Of a stretch of DNA of 64,000 nt, positions 9,060 to 18,396 are shown in pieces; position 1 is the first letter of the stretch, and the number at the start of each line of letters is the position of its first letter. Both the position numbers and the translations under genes were made by a program. This stretch comes from Pengzhenrongella frigida (lineage in GTDB: Bacteria > Actinomycetota > Actinomycetes > Actinomycetales > Cellulomonadaceae), in the NCBI RefSeq assembly GCF_004168625.1, contig NZ_SDWW01000011.1, positions 1-64,000 on the forward strand, read 5' to 3'. Below the pieces are notes generated by a model. The model had not been told where the DNA came from and did not search any database. It saw only the letters and a list, made by a program, of their open reading frames with translations.

Positions 9060-9377
9060 TCAGTGGTGGGCGGCGTGCGGTGATTCCTTGCCCGGCGGAA
9101 CGTCATCGACGCCGCCAGGGTTCCACGGGTTGCATCGCAACAACCTCCACGCGGCCAGCCGGGCACCGCGTATGACGCCGTGCCGTTGCACCGAGAGCAG
9201 CGCGTACTGCGAGCACGACGGGTAGAACCTGCAGGTGGAGCCGTACAGCGGCGACACGACGAGCTGATACAACCGCAACAACGCCACCACGGCGCGAGAC
9301 GGAAGGGCCACCAGCGTGCGTGCACCTCGGGATACCCTCGACGAGGGACCCAAATTCATGGGATGAATGACACTCAT
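9060..9377 (-). CDS. yidD: Membrane protein insertion efficiency factor YidD
   Basis: This small basic protein (105 residues from the ATG at 9377) has the YidD signature: LYQLVVSPLYGSTCRFYPSCSQYA, HGVIRGARLAAWRLLRCNPWNPGG. The conserved cysteines are present. YidD works at the inner membrane with YidC. The ATG shares one base with the rnpA stop (TGATG). A TTG one codon earlier and an ATG at 9356 are alternatives. Confidence 0.93.
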   Translation of the reverse strand: MSVIHPMNLGPSSRVSRGARTLVALPSRAVVALLRLYQLVVSPLYGSTCRFYPSCSQYALLSVQRHGVIRGARLAAWRLLRCNPWNPGGVDDVPPGKESPHAAHH

Positions 9378-9739
9378 CAACGCGTCCGTTGCTTGTCGAG
9401 ACGCCGTCGCGCCCCGGCGAGAGCAGAGTCGAAGTCGCGAGCCAGGTCGTCCGAGTCGAGCTCCGAGGAACGCGGCAACGCACGAACGACCAGCCGCCCA
9501 CCGTCGGGAAGCTGGTCGATCCGATGACTCACCACTGCGCGCAACCTTCGCTTGACGCGATTCCGCACGACCGCGTTCCCGACGGCCTTCGACACGACAA
9601 ATCCGACGACCACTGGTCCGTGGTTCGTCGGATCGCCGGCGAGATGAACGACGAGGGAGTCCCTCCCGCTGCGTGCGCCACGGCGCACCGCCCGCTCGAA
9701 ATCAGCGGAGCGGCGCATCCGGTACGCGGCGGGAAGCAC
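9377..9739 (-). CDS. rnpA: Ribonuclease P protein component
   Basis: The protein carries the RnpA signature VSKAVGNAVVRNRVKRRLR and begins LPAAYRMRRSADF, the usual family start. It joins RNase P RNA to mature tRNA 5' ends. The frame is open to 9811, but that would overlap rpmH. GTG at 9739 gives 120 residues, the normal size, 10 bases after the rpmH stop; no strong ribosome-binding site is visible. It is coupled to yidD. Confidence 0.93.
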   Translation of the reverse strand: MLPAAYRMRRSADFERAVRRGARSGRDSLVVHLAGDPTNHGPVVVGFVVSKAVGNAVVRNRVKRRLRAVVSHRIDQLPDGGRLVVRALPRSSELDSDDLARDFDSALAGARRRLDKQRTR

Positions 9740-9749
9740 CCGCGCTGGG

Positions 9750-9887
9750 TCAGGCAGAGAGCTCGGCGCGGCCCTTGCGGCGGCGACCCGCGAGGATCGC
9801 GCGTCCCGCACGGGTACGCATCCGCAGCCGAAAACCGTGGGTCTTCGCTCGGCGTCGCACGTTCGGCTGGAAGGTCCGCTTGGTCAC
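9750..9887 (-). CDS. rpmH: 50S ribosomal protein L34
   Basis: A 45-codon gene read by translating the minus strand. The product starts [19 protein letters not shown] and continues with [20 protein letters not shown], the highly conserved bL34 sequence. It starts at GTG 9887, with GGAGAA just upstream. It is the first gene of the rpmH–rnpA–yidD–yidC–jag series, divergent from dnaA as in most bacteria. Confidence 0.97.
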   Translation of the reverse strand: MTKRTFQPNVRRRAKTHGFRLRMRTRAGRAILAGRRRKGRAELSA

Positions 9888-10237
9888 GATGTTCTCCAAC
9901 TAATTCGGGGAAGCGCACCGCTCGAAACGAACGGTGCAGGTCTGCTGCCGACCGAGACGACTCGGTGCACACATCCGGGCACCTGCGCGACGTGGGGGCA
10001 CGACGCAGGAGCCGTCAACAGCGGCCTCGCCACGTTACGCCGATCGGCGCCGGTCGGTCAAACCCGCCCGAACGCAGCCGTGTCGGGGTCATTCTTGCAC
10101 TCGATCGATGTTCGACCCCGGCCCTGCGCCCGGGGCACGTCGGCAGTAAGCCACAACCTGTGGAAAAGTATGTGGACCAGTTCGAACCGTGGGAGACTGC
10201 GGGCCGAGCGCGATCAACTTCAGCGAGGAAAACCACC
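9888..10237. promoter_or_regulatory. Divergent rpmH/dnaA control region with DnaA boxes
   Basis: About 350 bp without a gene must hold the promoters for rpmH (minus) and dnaA (plus). Two DnaA-box-like sequences lie near the dnaA end: TGTGGAAAA (10160-10168, reverse TTTTCCACA) and TGTGGACCA (10171-10179). They suggest DnaA autoregulation. I could not identify convincing -35/-10 pairs. Confidence 0.65.
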
Positions 10238-11704
10238 GTGTCAGGACCAGACGAGAGCGTCACCCAGGTCTGGGACCGGACGGTCGCTGAGATCGAGCAG
10301 AGCCCCGATGTCACTCCTCGGCAGTTCGCCTTCGTGAAGCTCGCCCGGCCGCTCGGGCTCCTCAACGACACCCTCCTGCTCGCCGTCGGCAACGACCTGA
10401 CCAAGGACTACCTCGAATCGCGCGTGCGCACCGAGGTGACCGAGGCCCTGTCCCACGCGCTCGGTCGCGAGGCGCGGTTCGCCATCACCGTCGATTCCGA
10501 TCTCGACACCTCCGAGTCCACGCCCTTGCGCACCGCGGCCTCCCCGATCGCTCTCGCGGGCGAGACGACCCACGCGGACGACGACGACGAGGACGACTAC
10601 GACGACGAGCCGATCCAACCCGCCTACCTGCGGCAGCGGTCGAACCACGGCAAGAAGGCGCCCGTCGAGCCCGTGCGCCTCAACCCCAAGTACCTGTTCG
10701 AGACGTTCGTCATCGGTGCGTCCAACCGGTTCGCGCACGCCGCTGCGGTCGCCGTGGCCGAGGCACCGGCCAAGGCCTACAACCCGCTGTTCATCTACGG
10801 GGACTCCGGACTGGGCAAGACCCACCTGCTGCACGCGATCGGTCACTACGCCCACAACCTGTACCCGAGCGTGCGGGTGCGGTACGTGAACTCCGAGGAG
10901 TTCACCAACGACTTCATCAACTCGATCCGCGACGACAAGGCCGGGGCGTTCCAGCGGCGCTACCGCGACGTCGACGTGCTGCTGGTCGACGATATTCAGT
11001 TCCTGCAGGGCAAGGAACAGACGATGGAGGAGTTCTTCCACACGTTCAACACCCTGCACAACGCGAACAAGCAGGTCGTGATCACCTCCGACCTCCCCCC
11101 GAAGCAGCTCAACGGCTTCGAGGACCGGATGCGGTCCCGGTTCGAGTGGGGCCTGATCACCGATGTCCAGCCTCCCGACCTCGAGACCCGGATCGCGATC
11201 CTGCGCAAGAAGGCCGGCAGCGAACGTCTCCAGGCACCGGACGACGTGCTCGAGTACATCGCCACCAAGATCTCCGCGAACATCCGCGAGCTCGAGGGCG
11301 CGCTGATCCGAGTCACGGCGTTCGCCAACCTCAACCGCCAGCAGGTCGACAAGTCGCTGGCCGAGATCGTCCTCAAGGACCTCATCAGCGACGAGAACGC
11401 CGAGCAGATCACCTCCTCGACCGTGATCGGTCAGACCGCGTCGTACTTCGGTCTGGCGATCGAGGACCTCTGCGGGCCGTCTCGATCCCGCGTGCTCGTC
11501 ACCGCCCGGCAGATCGCCATGTACCTGTGCCGGGAGCTCACCGACATGTCCTTGCCGAAGATCGGCCAGGCCTTCGGCAACCGCGACCACACCACCGTCA
11601 TGCATGCCAACCGCAAGATCCGCGAGCAGATGGCCGAACGTCGATCGACCTACAACCAGGTCACCGAGCTCACCAGTCGGATCAAGCAGCAGCGTCGCGG
11701 CTGA
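10238..11704 (+). CDS. dnaA: Chromosomal replication initiator DnaA
   Basis: This 488-residue DnaA has an N-terminal interaction domain (WDRTVAEIEQ), an acidic linker with a run of Asp/Glu near residues 108-122, the AAA+ domain with Walker A GDSGLGKT at about residues 188-195 and VLLVDDIQFL, and the C-terminal DNA-binding signature GNRDHTTVMHANRKI. The frame is open far upstream, but GTG 10238 has GAGGA 8 bases before it and gives the expected N-terminus. DnaA-ATP opens oriC immediately downstream. Confidence 0.97.
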   Translation: MSGPDESVTQVWDRTVAEIEQSPDVTPRQFAFVKLARPLGLLNDTLLLAVGNDLTKDYLESRVRTEVTEALSHALGREARFAITVDSDLDTSESTPLRTAASPIALAGETTHADDDDEDDYDDEPIQPAYLRQRSNHGKKAPVEPVRLNPKYLFETFVIGASNRFAHAAAVAVAEAPAKAYNPLFIYGDSGLGKTHLLHAIGHYAHNLYPSVRVRYVNSEEFTNDFINSIRDDKAGAFQRRYRDVDVLLVDDIQFLQGKEQTMEEFFHTFNTLHNANKQVVITSDLPPKQLNGFEDRMRSRFEWGLITDVQPPDLETRIAILRKKAGSERLQAPDDVLEYIATKISANIRELEGALIRVTAFANLNRQQVDKSLAEIVLKDLISDENAEQITSSTVIGQTASYFGLAIEDLCGPSRSRVLVTARQIAMYLCRELTDMSLPKIGQAFGNRDHTTVMHANRKIREQMAERRSTYNQVTELTSRIKQQRRG

Positions 11705-12175
11705 CGCGCTCGACCCACCACCACCCACCCGGCGTGATCGGGTCTGTCGGCGCGCCCAGAAGCCTCTGAAGTGCGACTTTGCACACCTGTGTATATCTCT
11801 GTGGACGGCGGTGGACGACGCCCCAGAACCGTGTGGACGAACGACAAGAATCCGTGGACGCCCCCCATGGCCCCGATGTTCATCCACCGGTGCCGACCTC
11901 GAACCACGTACCGGTCCCCCGCCACGTCCACATCCCCGCGGAGCCCGTGACCTGCAAACTTGTGGTTCGTCCACACAGTGCACAGAGGCGATGACAACGA
12001 CGAACTTGTTCTTCAGCAGGAATCCACAACGCCTTCATCACCCCGAACGACACGGATCACCAACTCACCTCGATGCCGCGAACTTCAAGTACCCGGGGGA
12101 CTGAACACTCGCGTACTGTTCACACGAAACTCACGACGCATGACGTCGCGACGAGCGTGACTAAAGGGGCGTGTG
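11705..12175. other. Chromosomal replication origin oriC
   Basis: The 471-bp dnaA–dnaN gap has no gene and many DnaA-box-like nonamers resembling (T/C/A)CGTCCACA in either direction: TGTGGACGG 11800-11808, GGTGGACGA 11810-11818, TGTGGACGA 11832-11840, CCGTGGACG 11852-11860, ACGTCCACA 11924-11932, TCGTCCACA 11967-11975 and GAATCCACA near 12020-12028. Short AT-richer pieces (around 11785-11800 and 12000-12070) may be the unwinding element. Position between dnaA and dnaN is the standard actinobacterial origin. Confidence 0.88.
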
Positions 12176-13306
12176 ATGAAGTTCCGGGTCGAACGTGATG
12201 TCCTGGCGGATGCCGTCACTTGGACTGCACGGTCCCTGCCGACCAGACCGCCCGTACCGGTTCTTGCCGGTGTGCGGATCGAGGCCGACGCCAGCGGCGT
12301 CCTGCACCTGTCGAGCTTCGACTACGAGGTCTCGGCCCGCTCCGAGATCGCGGCGGAGGTCTCGGAGCCTGGGGTCGTGCTCGTCTCGGGCCGCCTGCTC
12401 GCCGAGATCTCTCGCGCTCTGCCGGCCAAGCCGGTCGACGTCGTCCTCGAGGGCACGAAGGTGACGGTGACCTGCGGTGCGAGCCGTTTTACCCTCCTGA
12501 CGATGCCCGTCGAGGACTACCCGGCCCTGCCCGTGATGCCCGAGATCACCGGCTCGATCGACGGCGACCAGCTCACGCAGGCCGTCGCCCAGGTCACCGT
12601 CGCAGCCAGTCGGGATGACACGTTGCCCCTGCTCACGGCGGTGCGGATGGAGATCGAGGGCGAGAAGATCACGCTGCTCGCCACGGACCGCTACCGCCTG
12701 GCGCTGCGCGAGCTCACCTGGAAGCCGGCCTCGCCGGACGTCTCCACGGTGGCCCTCGTCCGGGCCAAGACCCTCTCGGACGCCGCGAAGTCGCTCGGTG
12801 GCTCGGCCCAGGTGAACGTCGCCCTCGCGACCGGCGTCGGCGTCGACCTCATCGGCTTCGAGGCCGGTGGCCGACACACGACGTCGTTGCTGGTCGACGG
12901 CGACTACCCGGCCGTGCGCCGGCTGTTCCCCGACGAGACCCCGATCCACGCCGTCGTCGAGACCCAGGCGCTGTCCGACGCCGCCAAGCGCGTGGCCCTG
13001 GTCGCCGAACGCAACACCCCGATCCGCCTGTCGTTCTCCGCCGGCCAGGTCGTGCTCGACGCCGGTCAGGGCGACGACGCACAGGCCTCCGAGGCGCTCG
13101 AGGCCGCCCTGGTCGGGGATGACATCTCGGTCGCCTTCAATCCGCAGTTCCTGCTCGACGGCCTCGGGGCGCTCAACACCGCGTTCGTGCGCCTGTCGTT
13201 CACGCACCCGAACAAGCCGGTCGAGTTCACCGGCCAGCGGGCGCTCGAGGGTGACGACAACCAGGAGTACCGCTACCTGCTCGTCCCGATCCGTTTCGCC
13301 AGCTGA
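12176..13306 (+). CDS. dnaN: DNA polymerase III beta sliding clamp
   Basis: The 376-residue product starts MKFRVERDVLADAVTWTARSLPTRP and shows the three repeated clamp domains, with TDRYRLALRELTW in the middle domain and a C-terminal YRYLLVPIR tail that forms part of the partner-binding pocket. The dimeric ring tethers DNA polymerases. AAAGGGG at 12163-12169 favours the ATG at 12176 over a GTG one codon earlier. It sits directly after oriC. Confidence 0.97.
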   Translation: MKFRVERDVLADAVTWTARSLPTRPPVPVLAGVRIEADASGVLHLSSFDYEVSARSEIAAEVSEPGVVLVSGRLLAEISRALPAKPVDVVLEGTKVTVTCGASRFTLLTMPVEDYPALPVMPEITGSIDGDQLTQAVAQVTVAASRDDTLPLLTAVRMEIEGEKITLLATDRYRLALRELTWKPASPDVSTVALVRAKTLSDAAKSLGGSAQVNVALATGVGVDLIGFEAGGRHTTSLLVDGDYPAVRRLFPDETPIHAVVETQALSDAAKRVALVAERNTPIRLSFSAGQVVLDAGQGDDAQASEALEAALVGDDISVAFNPQFLLDGLGALNTAFVRLSFTHPNKPVEFTGQRALEGDDNQEYRYLLVPIRFAS

Positions 13307-13320
13307 CGAGGGATCGGGTC

Positions 13321-14217
13321 ATGCGGATCGGTCTGGTCGGGCTGGGCAAGATGGGCGCGAACATGCGCACCCGCCTGCGTGCCGCGAACATCGAGGTCGT
13401 CGGGTACGACCGCAACCCGGACCTCTCGGACGTGCCCTCGCTCGCCGGACTGGTCGAGGAGCTCCCCGCGGGTGAACGTCTCGTCTGGGTGATGGTTCCG
13501 GCCGGCGTGCCCACCCACGCGGTGGTTGAGGAGCTGGCGGAGCTGCTGGCGCCCGGTGACCTGGTCATCGACGGTGGCAACTCGCACTTCGCGGACGACG
13601 GCGCTCACGCCGCCACCCTGGCGGCACGTGGCATCGGTTATCTCGACGTCGGCGTCTCCGGTGGGGTGTGGGGCCTGGCCAACGGTTACGGGTTGATGGT
13701 CGGTGGGGACGAGGCGCAGGTGGCGGCCGCCATGCCGGTCTTCGACGCGCTGCGACCACCCGGCCCGCGGGACGAGGGATTCGTGCACGCAGGCTCGGTC
13801 GGGGCCGGTCACTACGCGAAGATGGTCCATAACGGCATCGAGTACGGCCTGATGCAGGCGTATGCCGAGGGGTACGAACTCCTCGGCGCCAGCGACCTCA
13901 TCACCGATGTGCCGGGCACGCTCAAGGCCTGGACCCGCGGCACGGTGGTGCGGTCCTGGCTGCTGGACCTGCTGGTCAAGGCGCTCGAGGACGACCCCAC
14001 GCTCGGGGACATCAGCGACTGGGTCGAGGATTCCGGGGAGGGTCGCTGGACGGTGGACGCCGCGATCGACGCCGCGGTGCCGGTGCCGGTCATCTCCGCG
14101 GCGCTCTTCGCGCGGTTCGCCTCGCGACAGGACGACTCGCCGGCCATGAAGGTGGTCGCGGCGCTGCGCCAGCAGTTCGGCGGGCACGCCGTGAAGTCGT
14201 CCGGGCAGCCCACCTGA
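13321..14217 (+). CDS. gnd: 6-phosphogluconate dehydrogenase, short (decarboxylating) type
   Basis: The 298-residue enzyme has an N-terminal Rossmann motif MRIGLVGLGKMGANM, the VIDGGNSHFADD segment, GVSGGVWGLANGYGLMVGG and the catalytic-helix HYAKMVHNGIEYGLMQAYAEG. It oxidises 6-phosphogluconate to ribulose 5-phosphate and CO2. The length matches the short form; enzymes of this form often prefer NAD, which I infer and cannot see. Its place between dnaN and recF is a lineage trait of some Actinomycetota, not a functional link to replication. Confidence 0.92.
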   Translation: MRIGLVGLGKMGANMRTRLRAANIEVVGYDRNPDLSDVPSLAGLVEELPAGERLVWVMVPAGVPTHAVVEELAELLAPGDLVIDGGNSHFADDGAHAATLAARGIGYLDVGVSGGVWGLANGYGLMVGGDEAQVAAAMPVFDALRPPGPRDEGFVHAGSVGAGHYAKMVHNGIEYGLMQAYAEGYELLGASDLITDVPGTLKAWTRGTVVRSWLLDLLVKALEDDPTLGDISDWVEDSGEGRWTVDAAIDAAVPVPVISAALFARFASRQDDSPAMKVVAALRQQFGGHAVKSSGQPT

Positions 14218-14259
14218 ACCGACCGCCACCGACCACGACCGAGCAGAGGGGACGAGCAC

Positions 14260-15525
14260 GTGTACGTCTCCCATCTGTCGCTCGCCGACTTCCGGTCCTA
14301 TGAGACGGTCGACCTCGAGCTCGATCGGGGGGTGACCTCGCTGGTCGGGCCGAACGGTCAGGGCAAGACCAACCTGGTCGAGGCGCTGCTGTACGTCGCC
14401 ACCCTGGGCAGTCATCGCGTGCCGTCCGACGCCGCGCTGATCCGCTCCGGTGCGGACAGGGCCGTGGTCCGGGCTCGGGTCGTGCGCGACGATCGGTCCC
14501 GCCTCGTCGAGATCGAGATCACCAACGGCAAGGCCAACCGCGCCCGGATCAACCGCTCCCCCGTCCCGCGGGTCCGGGACGTGCTCGGGATCCTGCGCAC
14601 GGTGATGTTCGCTCCCGAGGACCTCGCCCTGGTCAAGGGTGATCCCGACGGCCGACGGCGGTTCCTGGACGAGCTCGCGGTGCTCGTCACCCCCCGGATG
14701 GCCGGGGTCCAGGGGGACTACGACCGCATCCTGCGTCAACGCAGCGCCCTGCTGAAGTCGGCCGGCGCGGCCATGCGCGGGTCGCGCGGCGCCGGAGACC
14801 TGCGCACCCTCGACGTCTGGGATGCCAAGCTCGCGGAGACCGGCGCCCAGATCATCGCGGCTCGGCAGGCCCTCATCGGCGCCCTGCATCCGCACGTCGC
14901 CGGGGCATATGAGCAGGTCAGCGGGGGGCAGGGCGCCGCGCGGATCACCTACAAGTCCTCCCTGGACGCCGCCGCGCCGGTCGATGAGAACCCGCCGCTC
15001 GCCGGGGCGCCGGCGTCGTACTCGGAGGGCGCCGGGGACGCGACCGGTGGTCTCGATCAGCTGGCGACGGGTCGATCCGTCATGCCGGGGGTGCACCTGC
15101 TCGAGGCGCGGTTGATGGATGCCATGGGTCGGCTGCGCACCAAGGAGATCGAGCGCGGGGTCTGTCTGGTCGGCCCGCACCGGGACGACCTCGTGCTGGA
15201 GCTCGGGGACCTCCCGGCGAAGGGGTACGCGAGCCACGGGGAGTCGTGGTCGCTCGCGCTCGCGCTCCGGCTGGCGTCGTACCGGTTGCTGACCGAGGCC
15301 GACGGCCCGGAATGGGTGACCGACTGGGGTATCGACGGCGAGCCGGTGCTCGTGCTCGACGACGTGTTCGCCGAGCTGGACAGCCGCCGGCGCGACCGGC
15401 TGGCCGACCTCGTGTCGAAGGCCGGTCAGGTGATCGTCACCGCCGCGGTGCCGAGCGACGTCCCCGAACAGCTCGAGGGGGCTCGGATCGATGTGATGGG
15501 TGGGCAGGTGACCCGTGTCCTCTGA
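14260..15525 (+). CDS. recF: DNA replication and repair protein RecF
   Basis: This SMC-like ATPase has Walker [15 protein letters not shown] near residue 30, [23 protein letters not shown], the signature region [14 protein letters not shown] and Walker [20 protein letters not shown]. RecF helps load RecA at gaps and stalled forks. At 421 residues it is slightly long; an insert with low-complexity sequence lies around residues 240-265. GTG 14260 is preceded by AGAGGGG. The last codons overlap the DUF721 gene. Confidence 0.95.
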   Translation: MYVSHLSLADFRSYETVDLELDRGVTSLVGPNGQGKTNLVEALLYVATLGSHRVPSDAALIRSGADRAVVRARVVRDDRSRLVEIEITNGKANRARINRSPVPRVRDVLGILRTVMFAPEDLALVKGDPDGRRRFLDELAVLVTPRMAGVQGDYDRILRQRSALLKSAGAAMRGSRGAGDLRTLDVWDAKLAETGAQIIAARQALIGALHPHVAGAYEQVSGGQGAARITYKSSLDAAAPVDENPPLAGAPASYSEGAGDATGGLDQLATGRSVMPGVHLLEARLMDAMGRLRTKEIERGVCLVGPHRDDLVLELGDLPAKGYASHGESWSLALALRLASYRLLTEADGPEWVTDWGIDGEPVLVLDDVFAELDSRRRDRLADLVSKAGQVIVTAAVPSDVPEQLEGARIDVMGGQVTRVL

Positions 15526-16087
15526 CCTTCCGACCGACGGCTCGGACCGAGCAGATCCCGGCGAGGGTGCGCCGGTCGGTGACCGGGTCGAGCTCACTCC
15601 CCCGGGTGAGGTGGCGCGCGCGGCCCTCAACCGGGCCAAGGCCGCCGCGGCCGCCCGAGGTATCCGCCCTGGTCAGCAGCCTCGGCAGCGCAGCCCGATC
15701 GAACCGATTCGCGGCGCCCCGGGCAAGGACGGGCGCGATCCGCGGCTGGTCGCGGACACCCTCGCGGCGCTGCTGCGGGACCGCGGCTGGATCCAGGAGG
15801 TCTCCGTCGGTGGTGTGATCGGGCGGTGGCGCGACGTCGTCGGCGACCAGGTGGCTGATCACTGCACCCCGGAGACGTTCGAGGACCACGTCCTGACGGT
15901 CCGCACGGACTCCACGAGCTGGGCCACCAATCTCAAGATGCTCGCGCCCCAGCTGTTGCGCCGGCTCGCCGACGATGTCGGTGAGGACGTCGTGCGCGAG
16001 GTACGGGTCCTCGGGCCCGCCGGACCGGGGTTCAAACGCGGACCGCGTTCGGTTCCGGGACGCGGACCCCGAGACACCTTCGGCTGA
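15515..16087 (+). CDS. DUF721 family (DciA-like) protein
   Basis: This 190-residue protein has a disordered N-terminal ~80 residues and a C-terminal DUF721 domain ([50 protein letters not shown]). DUF721 proteins include DciA, the helicase operator that works with the replicative helicase in bacteria lacking DnaC, and this gene commonly sits between recF and gyrB in Actinomycetota. The GTG overlaps the recF 3' end by 11 bases, suggesting translational coupling. Confidence 0.85.
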   Translation: MSSDLPTDGSDRADPGEGAPVGDRVELTPPGEVARAALNRAKAAAAARGIRPGQQPRQRSPIEPIRGAPGKDGRDPRLVADTLAALLRDRGWIQEVSVGGVIGRWRDVVGDQVADHCTPETFEDHVLTVRTDSTSWATNLKMLAPQLLRRLADDVGEDVVREVRVLGPAGPGFKRGPRSVPGRGPRDTFG

Positions 16088-16240
16088 CCTGGGTAGAAGC
16101 GGGGTCCTGGCCGTCATCACAGGTAGACTGTGGAGGTCATTCCTGGTGCATCTGTGCCCGGAACTTCAGCGCCCGGGAGTGATCCGGCCCACCGGCTCGG
16201 TACATCCGCGTGTGCGAGAACTTGAGGAGTACCCCCGCCC

Positions 16241-18283
16241 GTGGTCGACCAGAGCCCCGCCAATGGTCCCAGCGCGACGACGGATGGCAGCTACAACGCC
16301 AGCGCCATCACTGTGCTCGAAGGCCTCGAGGCCGTTCGTAAGCGTCCCGGAATGTACATCGGATCGACCGGCGAGCGCGGCCTGCACCACCTGGTGTACG
16401 AGGTCGTCGACAACTCGGTCGACGAGGCCCTCGCCGGTTACTGCGACCACATCGAGGTGACCCTGCTCGCCGACGGCGGCGTGCGGGTCGTCGACAACGG
16501 CCGTGGGATCCCGGTCGGCATCGTCGCGAGCGAGGGGAAGTCGGCCGTCGAGGTCGTGCTCACCGTGCTGCACGCAGGCGGAAAGTTCGGCGGCTCCGGC
16601 TACGCGGTCTCCGGTGGCCTGCACGGCGTCGGCGTCTCGGTCGTCAACGCGCTCAGCGCCAAGCTCGAGGTCGAGGTGCGCCGGCAGGGTTCGGTCTGGC
16701 GCCAGGACTTCCGCGACGGCGTCCCGCAGGCGTCCCTCGCCCAGGGTGAGGATGCGGACGACACCGGGACGACAGTGACGTTCTGGGCCAGCGACGTGAT
16801 CTTCGAGACCACCACGTACGACTTCGAGACCCTGCGCACCCGCTTCCAGCAGATGGCCTTCCTCAACAAGGGCCTGCAGATCTCCCTCACGGACGAGCGC
16901 CCCAACCACACCGGCACCGACGACGAGGTCGTGGGCGCCGTGGAGCCCGACGCGTCGGCCGATGCCGATCTCACGCCGTTCCGCACGGTGACCTACAAGT
17001 ACGACGGCGGTCTGGTCGACTACGTCCGGCACCTGAACGCGGCGAAGAAGGCCGAGCTGATCCACCCCGAGATCATCGACTTCGAGTCCGAGGACGTCGA
17101 GCGCCGACTCTCGCTCGAGATCGCGCTGCAGTGGACCGGTGCCTACACGGAGTCCGTGCACACCTACGCGAACACGATCAGCACGACCGAGGGCGGGACC
17201 CACGAAGAGGGCTTCCGTGCCGCGATGACCACGCTGATCAACCGGTACGCGCGCGAGAAGAACCTGATCAAGGAGAAGGACGACAACCTCACCGGGGACG
17301 ACATCCGGGAGGGGCTCACCGCGGTCATCTCGATCAAGCTCGGCGAGCCGCAGTTCGAGGGCCAGACGAAGACCAAGCTCGGCAACACCGAGGCGAAGAC
17401 GTTCGTGCAGCGGGTCGTCAACGACCAGCTCGGCGACTGGCTGGGAAGCCACCCGAACGAGGCGCGCGACGTCATCCGCAAGTCGATCCAGGCCTCGCAG
17501 GCCCGGATGGCCGCCCGCAAGGCGCGCGAGGCGACCCGGCGCAAGGGGCTGCTCGAATCCGGTGGCATGCCCGGCAAGCTCCGGGACTGCCAGTCGAACA
17601 AGCCCGAGGAGTGCGAGGTCTTCATCGTCGAGGGTGACTCGGCCGGTGGCTCCGCGGTTCGTGGGCGTAACCCTCGCACGCAGGCGATCCTCCCGATCCG
17701 CGGGAAGATCCTCAACGTCGAGCGCGCCCGGCTCGACCGCGCGCTGGGCAACCAGGAGGTGCAGGCGCTGATCACGGCGTTCGGCACCGGGATCGGTGAG
17801 GACTTCGACCTGGCCAAGCTGCGGTACCACAAGATCGTGCTGATGGCCGATGCGGACGTCGACGGCCAGCACATCTGCACGCTGCTGCTCACGCTGCTCT
17901 TCCGCTACATGCGCCCGCTGATCGAGCACGGTCACGTGTTCCTCGCCCAGCCCCCGCTGTACCGGATCAAGTGGACGAACGCCGAGCACGACTACGTCTA
18001 CTCGGACCGCGAGAAGGAGGCCTTCCTCGTCGCGGGTCAGGCGAGCGGCAAGCGGGTCCCCAAGGACGGTGGCATCCAGCGGTACAAGGGGCTCGGCGAG
18101 ATGGACTACTCCGAGCTGTGGGCCACCACCATGGACCCCGAGCAGCGCACGCTCCTGCAGGTCACGATGGACGACGCCGCGGCGGCGGACGAGATCTTCG
18201 CGATCCTCATGGGCGAGGACGTCGAGTCCCGCCGGTCGTTCATCCAGCGCAACGCCAAGGATGTGCGGTTCCTCGACATCTGA
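16241..18283 (+). CDS. gyrB: DNA gyrase subunit B
   Basis: The 680-residue type IIA topoisomerase subunit has the GHKL ATPase domain ([42 protein letters not shown]) and the TOPRIM domain with [10 protein letters not shown] near residue 463 and [11 protein letters not shown] near 537. With GyrA it introduces negative supercoils. The region [26 protein letters not shown] looks wild type for drug-resistance positions. It starts at GTG 16241; about 150 bp upstream should hold its promoter, with TAGACT at 16124-16129 a possible -10. Confidence 0.97.
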   Translation: MVDQSPANGPSATTDGSYNASAITVLEGLEAVRKRPGMYIGSTGERGLHHLVYEVVDNSVDEALAGYCDHIEVTLLADGGVRVVDNGRGIPVGIVASEGKSAVEVVLTVLHAGGKFGGSGYAVSGGLHGVGVSVVNALSAKLEVEVRRQGSVWRQDFRDGVPQASLAQGEDADDTGTTVTFWASDVIFETTTYDFETLRTRFQQMAFLNKGLQISLTDERPNHTGTDDEVVGAVEPDASADADLTPFRTVTYKYDGGLVDYVRHLNAAKKAELIHPEIIDFESEDVERRLSLEIALQWTGAYTESVHTYANTISTTEGGTHEEGFRAAMTTLINRYAREKNLIKEKDDNLTGDDIREGLTAVISIKLGEPQFEGQTKTKLGNTEAKTFVQRVVNDQLGDWLGSHPNEARDVIRKSIQASQARMAARKAREATRRKGLLESGGMPGKLRDCQSNKPEECEVFIVEGDSAGGSAVRGRNPRTQAILPIRGKILNVERARLDRALGNQEVQALITAFGTGIGEDFDLAKLRYHKIVLMADADVDGQHICTLLLTLLFRYMRPLIEHGHVFLAQPPLYRIKWTNAEHDYVYSDREKEAFLVAGQASGKRVPKDGGIQRYKGLGEMDYSELWATTMDPEQRTLLQVTMDDAAAADEIFAILMGEDVESRRSFIQRNAKDVRFLDI

Positions 18284-18396
18284 CCCCGCTGCAGAGCCTT
18301 GTCCCTGCAGACCAGCTTAGGAACCACCCCAGCGGTGGTCCGCCCCGACGCGCGAGTGCCGCCGAGGTGGGCGCCGCCCGAAAGACGAGGTAGACG

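Noticed and set aside
9389-10237. Extension of the dnaA frame upstream
   Set aside because: The extension crosses rnpA and rpmH antisense. GTG 10238 has a ribosome-binding site and gives the family N-terminus.
10241-11983. A 580-codon open frame on the minus strand across dnaA and oriC
   Set aside because: It opposes dnaA and would make oriC coding. Composition is typical of an antisense shadow.
13273-15639. A 788-codon open frame on the minus strand
   Set aside because: Antisense to gnd and recF with no recognisable motif.
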